Below are positions 1-6,875 of a stretch of 9,781 nt of DNA, piece by piece. The stretch's first letter is position 1; every line of letters starts with the position of its first letter. Origin of the DNA: CAYPYI01 sp964415085 (GTDB lineage: Bacteria; Bacillota; Clostridia; Tissierellales; Tissierellaceae); NCBI GenBank assembly GCA_964415085.1, contig CAYPYI010000054.1, forward strand, positions 1 to 9,781. The letters run 5' to 3'. The notes under the pieces were generated by a model that made no database searches, was not told the origin of the DNA, and saw only the letters and a program-made list of their open reading frames with translations. The position numbers and the translations under genes are program-made.

Positions 1-20
1 TTTTTACAATTATTATTCAT
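1..20 (-). CDS. Start of a minus-strand gene running off the left edge (partial)
   Basis: Only the first six codons are inside the window (M-N-N-N-C-K, the last incomplete). The case for a real start is an AGGGAG Shine-Dalgarno sequence at 27-32, six bases upstream of the ATG at 20, and the position just beyond the terminator of the preceding minus-strand gene. No function can be assigned. It could be a chance ATG. Confidence 0.35.
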
Positions 21-61
21 ATAAAGCTCCCTATATACTTATATTCATACTTTAAAATAAA

Positions 62-88
62 ATACCCTAATATAAATAATTAGGGTAT
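62..88 (-). terminator. Rho-independent terminator of the sigma/anti-sigma operon
   Basis: A perfect 9-bp stem (ATACCCTAA at 62-70 with TTAGGGTAT at 80-88) and a 9-base loop lie 37 bases past the stop of the DUF4367 gene. On the minus strand the hairpin is followed by a T-rich stretch (TTTATTTT). The stem is short and AU-rich, so termination may be partial, with some read-through into the gene at the left edge. Confidence 0.7.
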
Positions 89-125
89 AATATTTAACAT
101 TTAATCAATTCAATAATATAATTTT

Positions 126-1007
126 CTACTTTATTGATTTCATTATTTTAATATTTTGATCCAATCCTAAATTCGTAAACATAAGGTATCTAACACCTTC
201 ATTTTCCCATACAATACCTTCTTCTCCAACAATAGCATTTACTCCATCTATATCAATATTTTCAGGGTTTTTAAATGATGTCTCAGAATAAGATTCATCA
301 TATATAAATGTTTGAGAAATATATATGCTGTCAGAATTTTCTTTATTTATATAATATACACTACAACCTTTATCAAATATTTCACCATCATCATCTTTAT
401 AAAACTCTGCATAATCAAACTCATAATTCAATGGTAAATATGCTGGAAGTTTTATATCAAAACAAGTATAACCATAAATATTATTTATATCATCAATTAT
501 AATATCATCTACTGGGTGTTGTTTTTGATTTTCTTCTAAGTTTCTTTTTTGTACTTCCGCTGTTATTAAAGTACCATCCTCTTGTATCCCATAAACTTTT
601 TCGCCTTCTTTATTATATAAATTATCCTTGTTATCAGCATTCATTTTATTTACTCTTTTACCATATTCATCAAAAACTTCTAATCCTTCTAATGAACGCT
701 CTTCTATTTCAGCATCCTCACTATTAAATATTGTTATATTACTTAGATTTAATGAATTCATTATTTTATTTACTACTTCTTTAGCAAATGATGTTTGCAT
801 ACTCAAAACCACAATACACATTATAGATGCTGCTAAAATACCCTTCCTTTTTATACTAGTTTTATTTTTCATATTTTCTCCCTCCATATTTTTGATATCT
901 TTAATAGCATTTTCAAATACTAAATCTATATCTCTTGGCACATTTTCTAACTCTTTCTTAAACTGCCTCTTCATTTCCATATCAAATTTTTTATTGTCAT
1001 CTTTCAT
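126..1007 (-). CDS. Membrane-anchored DUF4367 protein, probable anti-sigma factor
   Basis: This 293-residue protein probably holds or releases the ECF sigma factor encoded just upstream. Residues 1-54 are charged and cytoplasmic in character, residues about 55-71 form a single hydrophobic membrane segment, and the rest should be extracytoplasmic. Residues about 183-292 look like a DUF4367 domain: the LPAYLPLNYEF segment near 187-197, then a GVNAIVGEEGIVWENEG segment and a closing NIKIMKSI. The gene overlaps the sigma gene by 11 bases, and its own AGGAGGGG ribosome binding site (1017-1024) sits nine bases before the ATG, so the two are probably translationally coupled. That gene order and topology are typical of ECF sigma/anti-sigma pairs. 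I see no zinc-binding HxxxCxxC anti-sigma motif, so the mode of sigma binding is unknown. The anti-sigma role is inferred from context; DUF4367 itself has no defined biochemical function. Confidence 0.8.
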   Translation of the reverse strand: MKDDNKKFDMEMKRQFKKELENVPRDIDLVFENAIKDIKNMEGENMKNKTSIKRKGILAASIMCIVVLSMQTSFAKEVVNKIMNSLNLSNITIFNSEDAEIEERSLEGLEVFDEYGKRVNKMNADNKDNLYNKEGEKVYGIQEDGTLITAEVQKRNLEENQKQHPVDDIIIDDINNIYGYTCFDIKLPAYLPLNYEFDYAEFYKDDDGEIFDKGCSVYYINKENSDSIYISQTFIYDESYSETSFKNPENIDIDGVNAIVGEEGIVWENEGVRYLMFTNLGLDQNIKIMKSIK

Positions 1008-1545
1008 AATAGTAATCCCCTCCTAATATTTCCTTTAGCCTGGTTCTAGCTCTACTAAGTCTTGATTTAACTGTCCCCTCTGGTATATCTATAATTTGTG
1101 ATATATCTTTTATTGTCAAATCTTCAAAATAAAATAAAGTTATTACTATCCTCAAGTCATCTTCTAGTTCACCTATAGCTTTAACTAAATCAAAATTTTT
1201 ATACTCATCCCTACTACTACTTCCAAATTCAATAATATCCTCATCTAATACAATATTATTATTGTTTTCTCTTAATATTTTATTACATTCATTAATTAGA
1301 ATTCTAATCAACCATGTCTTGAAATATTCGTCATTTCTTAAATTATTTAAATTTGTATAGGAATTAATTAAAGTATTATGAATTGCATCTTTTATATCTT
1401 CTTCATTTTTTAATATTCCTCTAGCAACTCTATAAATATTTATTCTATTTTCATCTATCAAACCTAAAAATGCTTCTTTATTACCTTTTTTAGCCTCACC
1501 TACTTTTGACTTACTTCTATATTTATTGAATGATACTAACTCCAT
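997..1545 (-). CDS. ECF-type RNA polymerase sigma factor
   Basis: This 182-residue protein has the size and two-domain layout of a group 4 (ECF) sigma-70 factor, which directs RNA polymerase to a small regulon, usually for envelope or stress responses. Region 2 spans about residues 24-92, including the FKTWLIRILINECNKIL stretch that matches the region 2.4 helix. Region 4 spans about 118-173, with a helix-turn-helix around TIKDISQIIDIPEGTVKSRL. Between them is a short acidic linker (about 98-118), and there is no region 3, as expected. The ATG at 1545 follows AGGGGG at 1552-1557. The gene overlaps the downstream DUF4367 gene by 11 bases. The signal and regulon cannot be read from sequence. Resemblance is to the SigV/SigW-like group in a general sense, and no specific orthologue is claimed. 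Confidence 0.93.
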   Translation of the reverse strand: MELVSFNKYRSKSKVGEAKKGNKEAFLGLIDENRINIYRVARGILKNEEDIKDAIHNTLINSYTNLNNLRNDEYFKTWLIRILINECNKILRENNNNIVLDEDIIEFGSSSRDEYKNFDLVKAIGELEDDLRIVITLFYFEDLTIKDISQIIDIPEGTVKSRLSRARTRLKEILGGDYYYER

Positions 1546-1607
1546 CTCTAACCCCCTACATAATTTACCTAGCTAAGTATATAATTATTAGATTTAAGAA
1601 ATACTAC

Positions 1608-1637
1608 ATATTAATCAGTAAGATATTTAAATATCAA
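1608..1637 (-). promoter_or_regulatory. Candidate SigA promoter of the sigma-factor operon
   Basis: Read on the minus strand, TTGATA (1632-1637) and TAATAT (1608-1613) are separated by 18 bp, about 60 bases ahead of the sigma ATG. Both elements are close to the SigA consensus, but such hexamers arise often in DNA this AT-rich. Confidence 0.4.
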
Positions 1638-1659
1638 ATATTACTTACTACACCTATTA

Positions 1660-1685
1660 GATGGATTAACCATGCATTTGGTTCA
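1660..1685 (-). promoter_or_regulatory. Candidate ECF-type (autoregulatory) promoter
   Basis: On the minus strand TGAACC (1680-1685) and CATC (1660-1663) are separated by 16 bp. This resembles the general ECF pattern of a GAAC-type -35 element and a CGTC-type -10 element, each with one difference. It lies about 115 bases upstream of the ECF sigma gene, where an autoregulatory promoter would be expected. Weak evidence. Confidence 0.3.
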
Positions 1686-1718
1686 TTAAATTTACATATA
1701 AATATTATTTAACTTAAT

Positions 1719-1752
1719 TAAGACCCTATAAGTGGCTACTTATAGGGTCTTA
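1719..1752 (-). terminator. Long hairpin, probable terminator of the YcxB-like gene
   Basis: A perfect 15-bp stem (1719-1733 with 1738-1752) closes a 4-base loop, 65 bases past the stop of the gene at 1818-2450. The minus-strand side is followed by ATTAAGTTAAATAAT, which is T-containing but not a clean U-tract. The stem is unusually long and perfect for the area. It separates the YcxB-like unit from the sigma operon. Confidence 0.6.
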
Positions 1753-1817
1753 AACTTATTCTTATGTAATTTAAAATTTCTAATTTAAATGTTTATTTTC
1801 ATATTGTCCTTAAGCTC

Positions 1818-2450
1818 TTAGCCTATATCTATATTTATTATTAATCCATTTTTTAATTTTCTTCTGATAAACTCCATAAATTCACTCTCATCTTCTTTAA
1901 TTAAATCATTCTTTTTTAAAACAGTTATTCTTTCATTCCAAATTACAATATAAAAATCTTCACTTAAAAAAAATTTTTCTATTTCATTATATTCTATAGC
2001 AAAATTATCTAAAATCTGTATTTTATCTTCTCTAAATATTATTTGAATTTTTGGAATATTTTTATATTCACTAAATAGTTTTTCTGACGCTTTAGCAAAA
2101 CTACTCTTTTTTTTATATTTTGATATACTTAAAAGATTTAATATTCCAACACATAAGGTAAAAATACTTATAATTAATGATATTTTCATTTCTTTTGGGT
2201 CTATCAATGAAGGGATTAACAAAAATAATCCTAATAATATTAATACTACTGCATATAACTTGCTTCTTTTTTTTCTCTTTATCATAACTTGTTCAGATAC
2301 TTTTTCTTTAGCATTTAATTTATCAGTAGTTTTCCAAATATTTTTATATTTTTCTCTTGAATTTAGTTCAGTCATTTTTTCAAGTGTATTAGTTACTTGA
2401 AATATAAACTTATCTTCATCATATTTACTTAAATCAAAAATATACTCCAT
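1818..2450 (-). CDS. YcxB-like family membrane protein
   Basis: This is a 210-residue protein with two membrane helices, about residues 66-82 and 89-108, joined by a very short turn. The N-terminal region (1-60) is charged and ends in a basic KRKKRSK cluster just before the first helix. The C-terminal part (about 135-200) matches the pattern of the YcxB-like C-terminal domain: an IIFREDKIQI strand, then IEYNEIEKFF, FYIVIW and a closing EFMEFIRRKL helix. Both termini should face the cytoplasm by the positive-inside rule. Family function is unknown. The ATG at 2450 has an AGAGGAG ribosome binding site at 2458-2464. It appears monocistronic, and nothing links it functionally to its neighbours. 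Confidence 0.75.
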   Translation of the reverse strand: MEYIFDLSKYDEDKFIFQVTNTLEKMTELNSREKYKNIWKTTDKLNAKEKVSEQVMIKRKKRSKLYAVVLILLGLFLLIPSLIDPKEMKISLIISIFTLCVGILNLLSISKYKKKSSFAKASEKLFSEYKNIPKIQIIFREDKIQILDNFAIEYNEIEKFFLSEDFYIVIWNERITVLKKNDLIKEDESEFMEFIRRKLKNGLIINIDIG

Positions 2451-2717
2451 ATCAATTCTCCTCTAATAGCAAATATTTATACAATATCTGTTGTTATTTT
2501 TATAATTTACAATTTTTAAATCACTTAATGACCTATTAAAGTTCTCCTATTGATTAATTTATATAATTAGAAAAATATGCTTGTCCCATAAAAGACCAAT
2601 CATTTATTTAATTAGTATGTATAATTATGGTTATATATACTTCTATATACTTTCATTTTAATCTACTATAATGTATTTACACTTACTATTTACTATATAA
2701 TATCTATAATTATTAAA
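2451..2717. other. Intergenic stretch with no recognisable gene
   Basis: This AT-rich spacer separates the YcxB-like gene from the terminator of the YwbE gene. I translated around the few Shine-Dalgarno-like sites, for example AGGAGA on the minus strand near 2541-2546, and found no start codon at a usable distance. A TATAAT on the plus strand near 2667-2672 has no convincing -35 partner and no gene downstream. Confidence 0.6.
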
Positions 2718-2743
2718 AATACACCAAACTATATAGGTGTATT
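2718..2743 (-). terminator. Rho-independent terminator of the YwbE gene
   Basis: An 8-bp stem (AATACACC at 2718-2725 with GGTGTATT at 2736-2743) around a 10-base loop is followed on the minus strand by TTTTTAATAATT. It lies 35 bases past the stop codon at 2779. Confidence 0.75.
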
Positions 2744-2778
2744 AAAACCATGTTGTTTTTAATTATATAAGATATAAC

Positions 2779-2979
2779 TTATTTTTCGGTTATTACTTCT
2801 TTAACTCTGCCTACAATTCCATCATCTAACATAACCTTTATCCCATGTGGATGCTCCTTAGAATTAGTAAGAATTCTCTTTACTATTCCTTGTGTTAACT
2901 TCCCACTTCTTTGATCTTGTTTTTGAACTATTGAGACTTTTGATCCTATCTTAATATTATCTCTTTTGTTTCCATCCAT
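2779..2979 (-). CDS. ywbE: YwbE family protein
   Basis: This 66-residue protein belongs to the small YwbE (DUF2196) family, widespread in Firmicutes and of unknown biochemical role. Family hallmarks are clear: an N-terminal MDGNKRDNIKIG, the VSIVQKQDQRSGKLT segment, then ILTNS, HPHGIKV and DDGIVGRVKEV. The KOW-like, all-beta look suggests nucleic acid or ribosome association, but that is inference. I place the start at the ATG at 2979. The GGAG Shine-Dalgarno sequence (2988-2991) is eight bases from it but only two bases from the ATG at 2985 two codons earlier, and relatives begin with MDG. It is a single-gene unit with its own promoter and terminator. Confidence 0.92.
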   Translation of the reverse strand: MDGNKRDNIKIGSKVSIVQKQDQRSGKLTQGIVKRILTNSKEHPHGIKVMLDDGIVGRVKEVITEK

Positions 2980-2987
2980 TTTCATTT

Positions 2988-2991
2988 CTCC
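2988..2991 (-). promoter_or_regulatory. Shine-Dalgarno site that decides the ywbE start
   Basis: GGAG on the minus strand is two bases from the upstream ATG (2985) but eight from the ATG at 2979. This favours the inner start and a 66-residue product. Confidence 0.7.
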
Positions 2992-3024
2992 ATTCTTGAA
3001 CTCAATATATTTATAATCAATCTA

Positions 3025-3054
3025 ATTATATCATTCTTTCACATATATTGTCTT
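3025..3054 (-). promoter_or_regulatory. Promoter of ywbE
   Basis: On the minus strand AAGACA (3049-3054) and a consensus TATAAT (3025-3030) are separated by 18 bp. The predicted transcription start near 3018 gives a leader of about 38 bases to the ATG at 2979. Confidence 0.6.
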
Positions 3055-3182
3055 ATTTCATTTATATATTTTTGTATTTTTATTATTTATAGCAAAGTAT
3101 TTTATTATATTTAGCAATTTAAAGTTCTTGATTATAACAATATATATATTTATATTAAAATACTAACTTGGCTTATAAAAAT

Positions 3183-3209
3183 CCCCTTTAAACTATAAGT
3201 TTAAAGGGG
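3183..3209 (-). terminator. Rho-independent terminator of the C-S lyase/permease operon
   Basis: A perfect 11-bp stem (CCCCTTTAAAC at 3183-3193 with its complement at 3199-3209) and a tight loop lie 13 bases past the permease stop codon. On the minus strand it is followed by ATTTTTATAA. This is the most classical terminator of the left half of the window. Confidence 0.88.
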
Positions 3210-3222
3210 CAAAATTATATAT

Positions 3223-4593
3223 TTAATCAATCACTGCTTCATTTATTATCGCTAACTTATTATTTTCTAACTCTTGTTTATCTACGCTACCAGTTTTTAA
3301 AGCTACTGCTGAGAATATTAGTGGTATTATAACAACTGCAGCTGCTACAATCGCATCTTGAGCTGTTAAATCTTTAAACAAAGTAAATGCCACTATTATA
3401 GCACAAAGACCACCTAAATAGCTTAAACCTTTATATAAGCCAACTGGAATTTTTACCGCTCTATTATTAAAACTCTCTGGATATTTATCTGGTATTCTAG
3501 AACAAGCTATATTTAAATATGCATTAATTAACATAGTTGGTATCATAAGCATCGATATTGCATTACTTACACTCATACCTGTTAATATTGGAACTAAAGC
3601 TATTATGTATACCATAAAGAACATATAGTATGGGTATCCATCTTCACTTTTCTTTTTAAATGTTTTTGGAAACCATCCATCTTCTACCATATTAGAAAGT
3701 GGGTCTCTTATCATTGCAAGAACTGATAAGAAAGATGATATTATTGCACAAATTCCTCCACCTAACACAAAATAATTAAATAATCCTGAAGGTAAAAATT
3801 CTCTAGCTGTTACGCTTATATTTTGACCTGCTATTTGATCATATGGTAAAATTCCTGTAGCTACATAAGACATTAAACCATATACTATAGATACAATTAT
3901 ACAAGTTACAAATATTCCCATTGGAACAGTTCTTTTTGGATCTTTTGTTATTGATATAACTCCTACAGGACCCATAGTTGTGCCTTGACATGCCCACGCC
4001 ATTATTGCTATAGCACTCATTACACCTGCAAACCCATTCTGAACAAATCCACCATCATAAGACATATCAAAGAAATTTACTGAGTTAACCTGTGGAATTC
4101 CAATAATTATAAACACTGCTAAAGCACCTATCAGCAGAAATGTTGCAATATTTTGAAATATTGTTACTACTCTATTGCCTTTCATTGAAAGCAAGAAAAA
4201 AAGTGTTAAAATAATGGCACTAGTGATTTTCCCATTTTCAGCAATTACTGGCCATAATTCGCTTAAGTAATCAGTTAAAGCTAAAGAATATCCTGTAAAT
4301 CCGAATGCCCATATTATATTTGTCCATCCTCCATACCCTGTTAAAATCGGTGGAAGTAGCATTCCTTTCATACTATAATCTCCACCTTTAACCACAAATA
4401 TCCCTGACATAGCAACATTATACCAATAAGCTAGCAACATATAAAATACACATATAATTGTTATAGGTAAAATAGATCTACCAGTTTTTTCTATTGCTCC
4501 TCCTAAAGTTACAAATATACCCGAGCCTACAGCCCCTCCAACCCCTAAACCAACTATGTTCCATAAACCTAGTTGCTTCCTTTCCTTCCCCAT
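3223..4593 (-). CDS. APC-family amino acid permease
   Basis: This 456-residue polytopic protein has the length and about 12 hydrophobic segments of an APC-superfamily amino acid or polyamine transporter in the cytoplasmic membrane. The first helix carries the family-typical glycine-rich segment GLGVGGAVGSGIF (about residues 15-27), where the broken helix forms the substrate site. The loop after the eighth helix region contains MIRDPLSNMVEDGWFPKTF, a form common in this family. It is the second gene of an operon: its ATG lies 56 bases after the stop of the PatB/MalY-like enzyme and has a strong AGGAGGT site at 4601-4607. The pairing suggests that it imports the substrate of that enzyme, perhaps cystathionine, cystine or another sulfur amino acid. 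Substrate specificity is inferred from context only. Exchange with a product is equally possible. Confidence 0.9.
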   Translation of the reverse strand: MGKERKQLGLWNIVGLGVGGAVGSGIFVTLGGAIEKTGRSILPITIICVFYMLLAYWYNVAMSGIFVVKGGDYSMKGMLLPPILTGYGGWTNIIWAFGFTGYSLALTDYLSELWPVIAENGKITSAIILTLFFLLSMKGNRVVTIFQNIATFLLIGALAVFIIIGIPQVNSVNFFDMSYDGGFVQNGFAGVMSAIAIMAWACQGTTMGPVGVISITKDPKRTVPMGIFVTCIIVSIVYGLMSYVATGILPYDQIAGQNISVTAREFLPSGLFNYFVLGGGICAIISSFLSVLAMIRDPLSNMVEDGWFPKTFKKKSEDGYPYYMFFMVYIIALVPILTGMSVSNAISMLMIPTMLINAYLNIACSRIPDKYPESFNNRAVKIPVGLYKGLSYLGGLCAIIVAFTLFKDLTAQDAIVAAAVVIIPLIFSAVALKTGSVDKQELENNKLAIINEAVID

Positions 4594-4649
4594 ACTTACT
4601 ACCTCCTATTTTATATTCCCTAATTGTTTTAATACGCTGAAATATTTTA

Positions 4650-5861
4650 CTACTTTTTATTATTTATAGCCTCTGAAATTCTATCTAGTCCTTCCATGAT
4701 TATTGATTTTGGCATCGCCAGATTTAATCTAATAAAGCTATCTCCATTCTGAACGAACATATTTCCACCTTCTAATAGTACACCCGCTTTATTAGCAAAG
4801 AAATCTGATAGATTCTCATCAGGGTTAAAATATTCACTTAAATCTACCCATGCTAAATATGTAGCTTCAGAAATTCTAAATTTAGATTTTGGAAGATTTT
4901 CTTTTAAAAATTCCTCAGTAATCTTAAAATTATTATCTAAATAATCTGTTAATTCTTCTAACCATTCTTCTCCTGATTCATAAGCTCCCATAGCACCTGC
5001 AATTGATAATGGATTTTCAAAGTTTATACGATTTTCATTCCATTTATCTCTAAGTTTTTCATCTCTTATAATTACATTTGAAAACATTAATCCAGCTGTA
5101 TTAAATGTTTTACTAATAGCCATGCATGTAATCAACTTATCATAATCTGGCATTACTTTACCAAGTGGGATATGTTTTTGTCCTCTTCTTAATAAATCAC
5201 AATGTATTTCATCTGATATAACCCATAAATCATTTTCTTCTATTATCTTAGCTAGTCTTTCTAATTCTTCTTGCTTCCAAACCCTTCCTGTTGGATTGTG
5301 TGGATTACAAAATATTAATAACTTAGTTTTCTCGTCCGCCGCCTTATCTGCAAAATCTTCAAAGTCTATTTCAAAATACCCGTCATTGTTAACTAAATCT
5401 GAATAAACTGCTTCATTTCCATTTGCATCTGCAGAATATTGAAAATATGCATAAGATGGAGTTAAAAATAATAACTTCTCATCCTTCTCTAGTATATGTC
5501 CTGTTAAGTCATATAAGGCAGGTATAACACCGTTAGAAGTCAATAATTCTTCTTTTTCGAATGACCAGTCATATCTTCTTTCACACCATGACCTAAAAGC
5601 ATTATAATAATCATCTGAAAATATTCTTGTATATCCTAATATTCGTCTATCTAATCTTTCCTGAATCTTATTTAATACACAATCTGGAGTAGCAAATTCC
5701 ATATCTGCAACCCACATCCTTATAAATTCATCATCTTCGTAAGGAAACTCAATAGAGTCATCATCATCTGACACCCCAAATATATAGCTTCTAAACCCAT
5801 CTGTGTTTAAAGCATTAGTATTTTTTCTATCAATTATTTCATCAAAATTATATTTTTTCAT
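4650..5861 (-). CDS. PatB/MalY-type PLP enzyme (probable cystathionine beta-lyase / C-S lyase)
   Basis: This 403-residue fold-type I PLP enzyme of the aminotransferase class I/II family, PatB/MalY subgroup, probably cleaves cystathionine or a related C-S bond to give pyruvate, ammonia and a thiol. Diagnostic segments in order: MWVADMEFATP (about 49-59), typical of MalY/PatB; GYTRIF near 76-81; CNPHNPTGRVW (185-195); SDEIHCDL (216-223) with the PLP-contacting Asp217; the PLP lysine Lys251 in AISKTFNTAGL; and the C-terminal IRLNLAMP with the carboxylate-binding arginine. Length is normal and the catalytic residues appear intact. The ATG at 5861 is preceded by AGAGGAGG at 5868-5875. It is the first gene of an operon with the permease and is divergent from an XRE regulator. 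Family members can also have aminotransferase activity, and MalY also has a regulatory role, so the exact substrate stays open. Confidence 0.92.
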   Translation of the reverse strand: MKKYNFDEIIDRKNTNALNTDGFRSYIFGVSDDDDSIEFPYEDDEFIRMWVADMEFATPDCVLNKIQERLDRRILGYTRIFSDDYYNAFRSWCERRYDWSFEKEELLTSNGVIPALYDLTGHILEKDEKLLFLTPSYAYFQYSADANGNEAVYSDLVNNDGYFEIDFEDFADKAADEKTKLLIFCNPHNPTGRVWKQEELERLAKIIEENDLWVISDEIHCDLLRRGQKHIPLGKVMPDYDKLITCMAISKTFNTAGLMFSNVIIRDEKLRDKWNENRINFENPLSIAGAMGAYESGEEWLEELTDYLDNNFKITEEFLKENLPKSKFRISEATYLAWVDLSEYFNPDENLSDFFANKAGVLLEGGNMFVQNGDSFIRLNLAMPKSIIMEGLDRISEAINNKK

Positions 5862-5883
5862 ATTAATCCTCCTCTTTATTTAA

Positions 5884-5911
5884 ATCTTACACCAATAAAA
5901 ACTATTTGCAA
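5884..5911 (-). promoter_or_regulatory. Candidate promoter of the lyase/permease operon
   Basis: On the minus strand TTGCAA (5906-5911) and TAAGAT (5884-5889) are 16 bp apart. The predicted start near 5877 gives a very short leader holding just the ribosome binding site. Both hexamers are four of six matches, so this is tentative. Confidence 0.35.
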
Positions 5912-5920
5912 AAACGTTTT
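5911..5920. promoter_or_regulatory. Palindrome AAAACGTTTT, possible operator
   Basis: A perfect 10-bp palindrome with a central CG abuts and by one base overlaps the candidate -35 element of the lyase operon. The CG centre resembles sites of LacI/CcpA-type regulators, but the flanks match a cre consensus poorly. No regulator is assigned. Confidence 0.35.
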
Positions 5921-5949
5921 CTTTCTTGAAAATAAATTCTTTACGATAA

Positions 5950-5965
5950 AACTTGATTTATAAGA
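5950..5965 (+). repeat. 16-bp direct repeat, copy 1 (operator candidate)
   Basis: AACTTGATTTATAAGA occurs here and again, without mismatch, at 6029-6044. This copy overlaps the -35 region of the promoter of the divergent XRE gene. Two perfect copies of a 16-mer within 95 bases are unlikely by chance, even in AT-rich DNA. Confidence 0.7.
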
Positions 5966-5991
5966 CAAAATATAACAAAATGTGCTATAAT
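5962..5991 (+). promoter_or_regulatory. Promoter of the XRE regulator gene (extended -10)
   Basis: AAGACA (5962-5967) and a perfect TATAAT (5986-5991) are 18 bp apart. A TG one base upstream of the -10 (TGCTATAAT) makes it an extended -10 promoter. Transcription should start near 5998, giving a leader of about 60 bases that contains the second repeat copy. Confidence 0.7.
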
Positions 5992-6028
5992 TTATTTTAA
6001 TGGTCATTTGTTAGCTTATTTCAATATT

Positions 6029-6044
6029 AACTTGATTTATAAGA
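6029..6044 (+). repeat. 16-bp direct repeat, copy 2 (operator candidate)
   Basis: Identical to 5950-5965 and 79 bp downstream of it. This copy lies in the leader, just ahead of the ribosome binding site of the XRE gene. A protein bound here could block transcription or, with copy 1, form a short loop. Confidence 0.7.
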
Positions 6045-6058
6045 AAGAAGTGATAGAT

Positions 6059-6757
6059 ATGAAATCTCAGTATGTCGGTAAAAGAATAAAAGGGTTTCGA
6101 AAAATGAGAAACTTAACTTTATCAGAACTTGGGACATTAATAAATAAAACAGAATCCACAATTTCAAAATACGAAAGTGGAAATATTATAATTGATTTAG
6201 AAACTCTGTATGATATTTCTGATGCACTAAAAGTTCCAATAGATCAATTAATATATATTCCTAATAATCAAATGGGTATAAATGAAGAATATATACCTAC
6301 ATTTTTTCAAGATATTGATATAATATACTCATATTATTATGACGGAAGAAGCGATGAATTAATTAGATGTATAATGGAAATATCAAATTATTCTAAAAAC
6401 AACAAAAAAAAGGTTTACTTCTATATGAATTTTAAAAATTATGACATGTATCATGATTGTGAGAATAGATATGAAGGTTATATTGAACATTATCATGCTC
6501 TTACTAATATAGAGTTAGTAAATCTAGATACTGGTATGGAAAGATCTAATATTAAAATACTTGCTACTTTTCTAGATACTAATTTAAGATGGGGATTATA
6601 TAATGGTTTCTCTTTTAGACCTATGATGCCTGTTTCCCTAAAAATGTTATTTTCTAGAAATAGAATAGATGAAAGTGTAGAGTTCATTAATAGTTTAAAA
6701 ATATCTAAAGATGATATTAAAAATCTTAAACATTATAATATGTTTTCAACAACTTAA
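6059..6757 (+). CDS. XRE-family transcriptional regulator
   Basis: This 232-residue DNA-binding protein has an N-terminal Cro/C1-type helix-turn-helix at about residues 7-64 (KRIKGFRKMRNLTLSELG, then ESTISKYESG and a DISDALKVPIDQL end) and a C-terminal domain of about 165 residues that I cannot name. That domain is rich in Tyr, Asn and Asp, and is probably a ligand-sensing or dimerisation domain. I chose the ATG at 6059, with a GAAGTGAT site upstream. An in-frame TTG at 6008 would add 17 residues but has no ribosome binding site and leaves the HTH too far from the N-terminus. It is divergent from the C-S lyase/permease operon and is followed by its own terminator, so it most likely controls that operon and itself through the 16-bp repeats in the shared region. 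Whether it activates or represses cannot be told. Confidence 0.88.
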   Translation: MKSQYVGKRIKGFRKMRNLTLSELGTLINKTESTISKYESGNIIIDLETLYDISDALKVPIDQLIYIPNNQMGINEEYIPTFFQDIDIIYSYYYDGRSDELIRCIMEISNYSKNNKKKVYFYMNFKNYDMYHDCENRYEGYIEHYHALTNIELVNLDTGMERSNIKILATFLDTNLRWGLYNGFSFRPMMPVSLKMLFSRNRIDESVEFINSLKISKDDIKNLKHYNMFSTT

Positions 6758-6792
6758 ATATTTATTTCTTATTAATATATTTATAAACTTTG

Positions 6793-6824
6793 AACGCTAT
6801 ATCTAAGATATAGCGTTATTTTTT
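6793..6824 (+). terminator. Rho-independent terminator of the XRE gene
   Basis: AACGCTATATC and its complement (6793-6803 with 6807-6817) form an 11-bp stem with a 3-base loop, followed by ATTTTTT. It lies 35 bases past the stop codon. Confidence 0.9.
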
Positions 6825-6875
6825 CCTCATTATTAAAGTTTTTCATAATTTAAACATAATACGATTGTGAAATAT

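Noticed and set aside
308..1026. Plus-strand open frames opposite the anti-sigma gene
   Set aside because: They lie antisense to a clear gene, have no ribosome binding sites, and the translated composition is that of reversed AT-rich coding sequence.
1530..1712. 60-codon plus-strand frame upstream of the sigma gene
   Set aside because: No ribosome binding site; it runs over the promoter region and shows no protein-like pattern.
5915..5945. CodY-box-like sequence upstream of the C-S lyase
   Set aside because: About five mismatches from AATTTTCWGAAAATT, not better than background in DNA this AT-rich.
6008..6058. TTG start giving a 249-residue XRE regulator
   Set aside because: No ribosome binding site before the TTG, and the ATG at 6059 has a suitable site and places the HTH at the expected N-terminal position.
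5862..6058. Possible SAM riboswitch or T-box ahead of the sulfur amino acid operon
   Set aside because: The predicted leader of the lyase gene is far too short and there is no terminator/antiterminator structure.
6493..6687. Minus-strand frame inside the XRE gene
   Set aside because: Shadow of the regulator gene, without a start signal or family resemblance.
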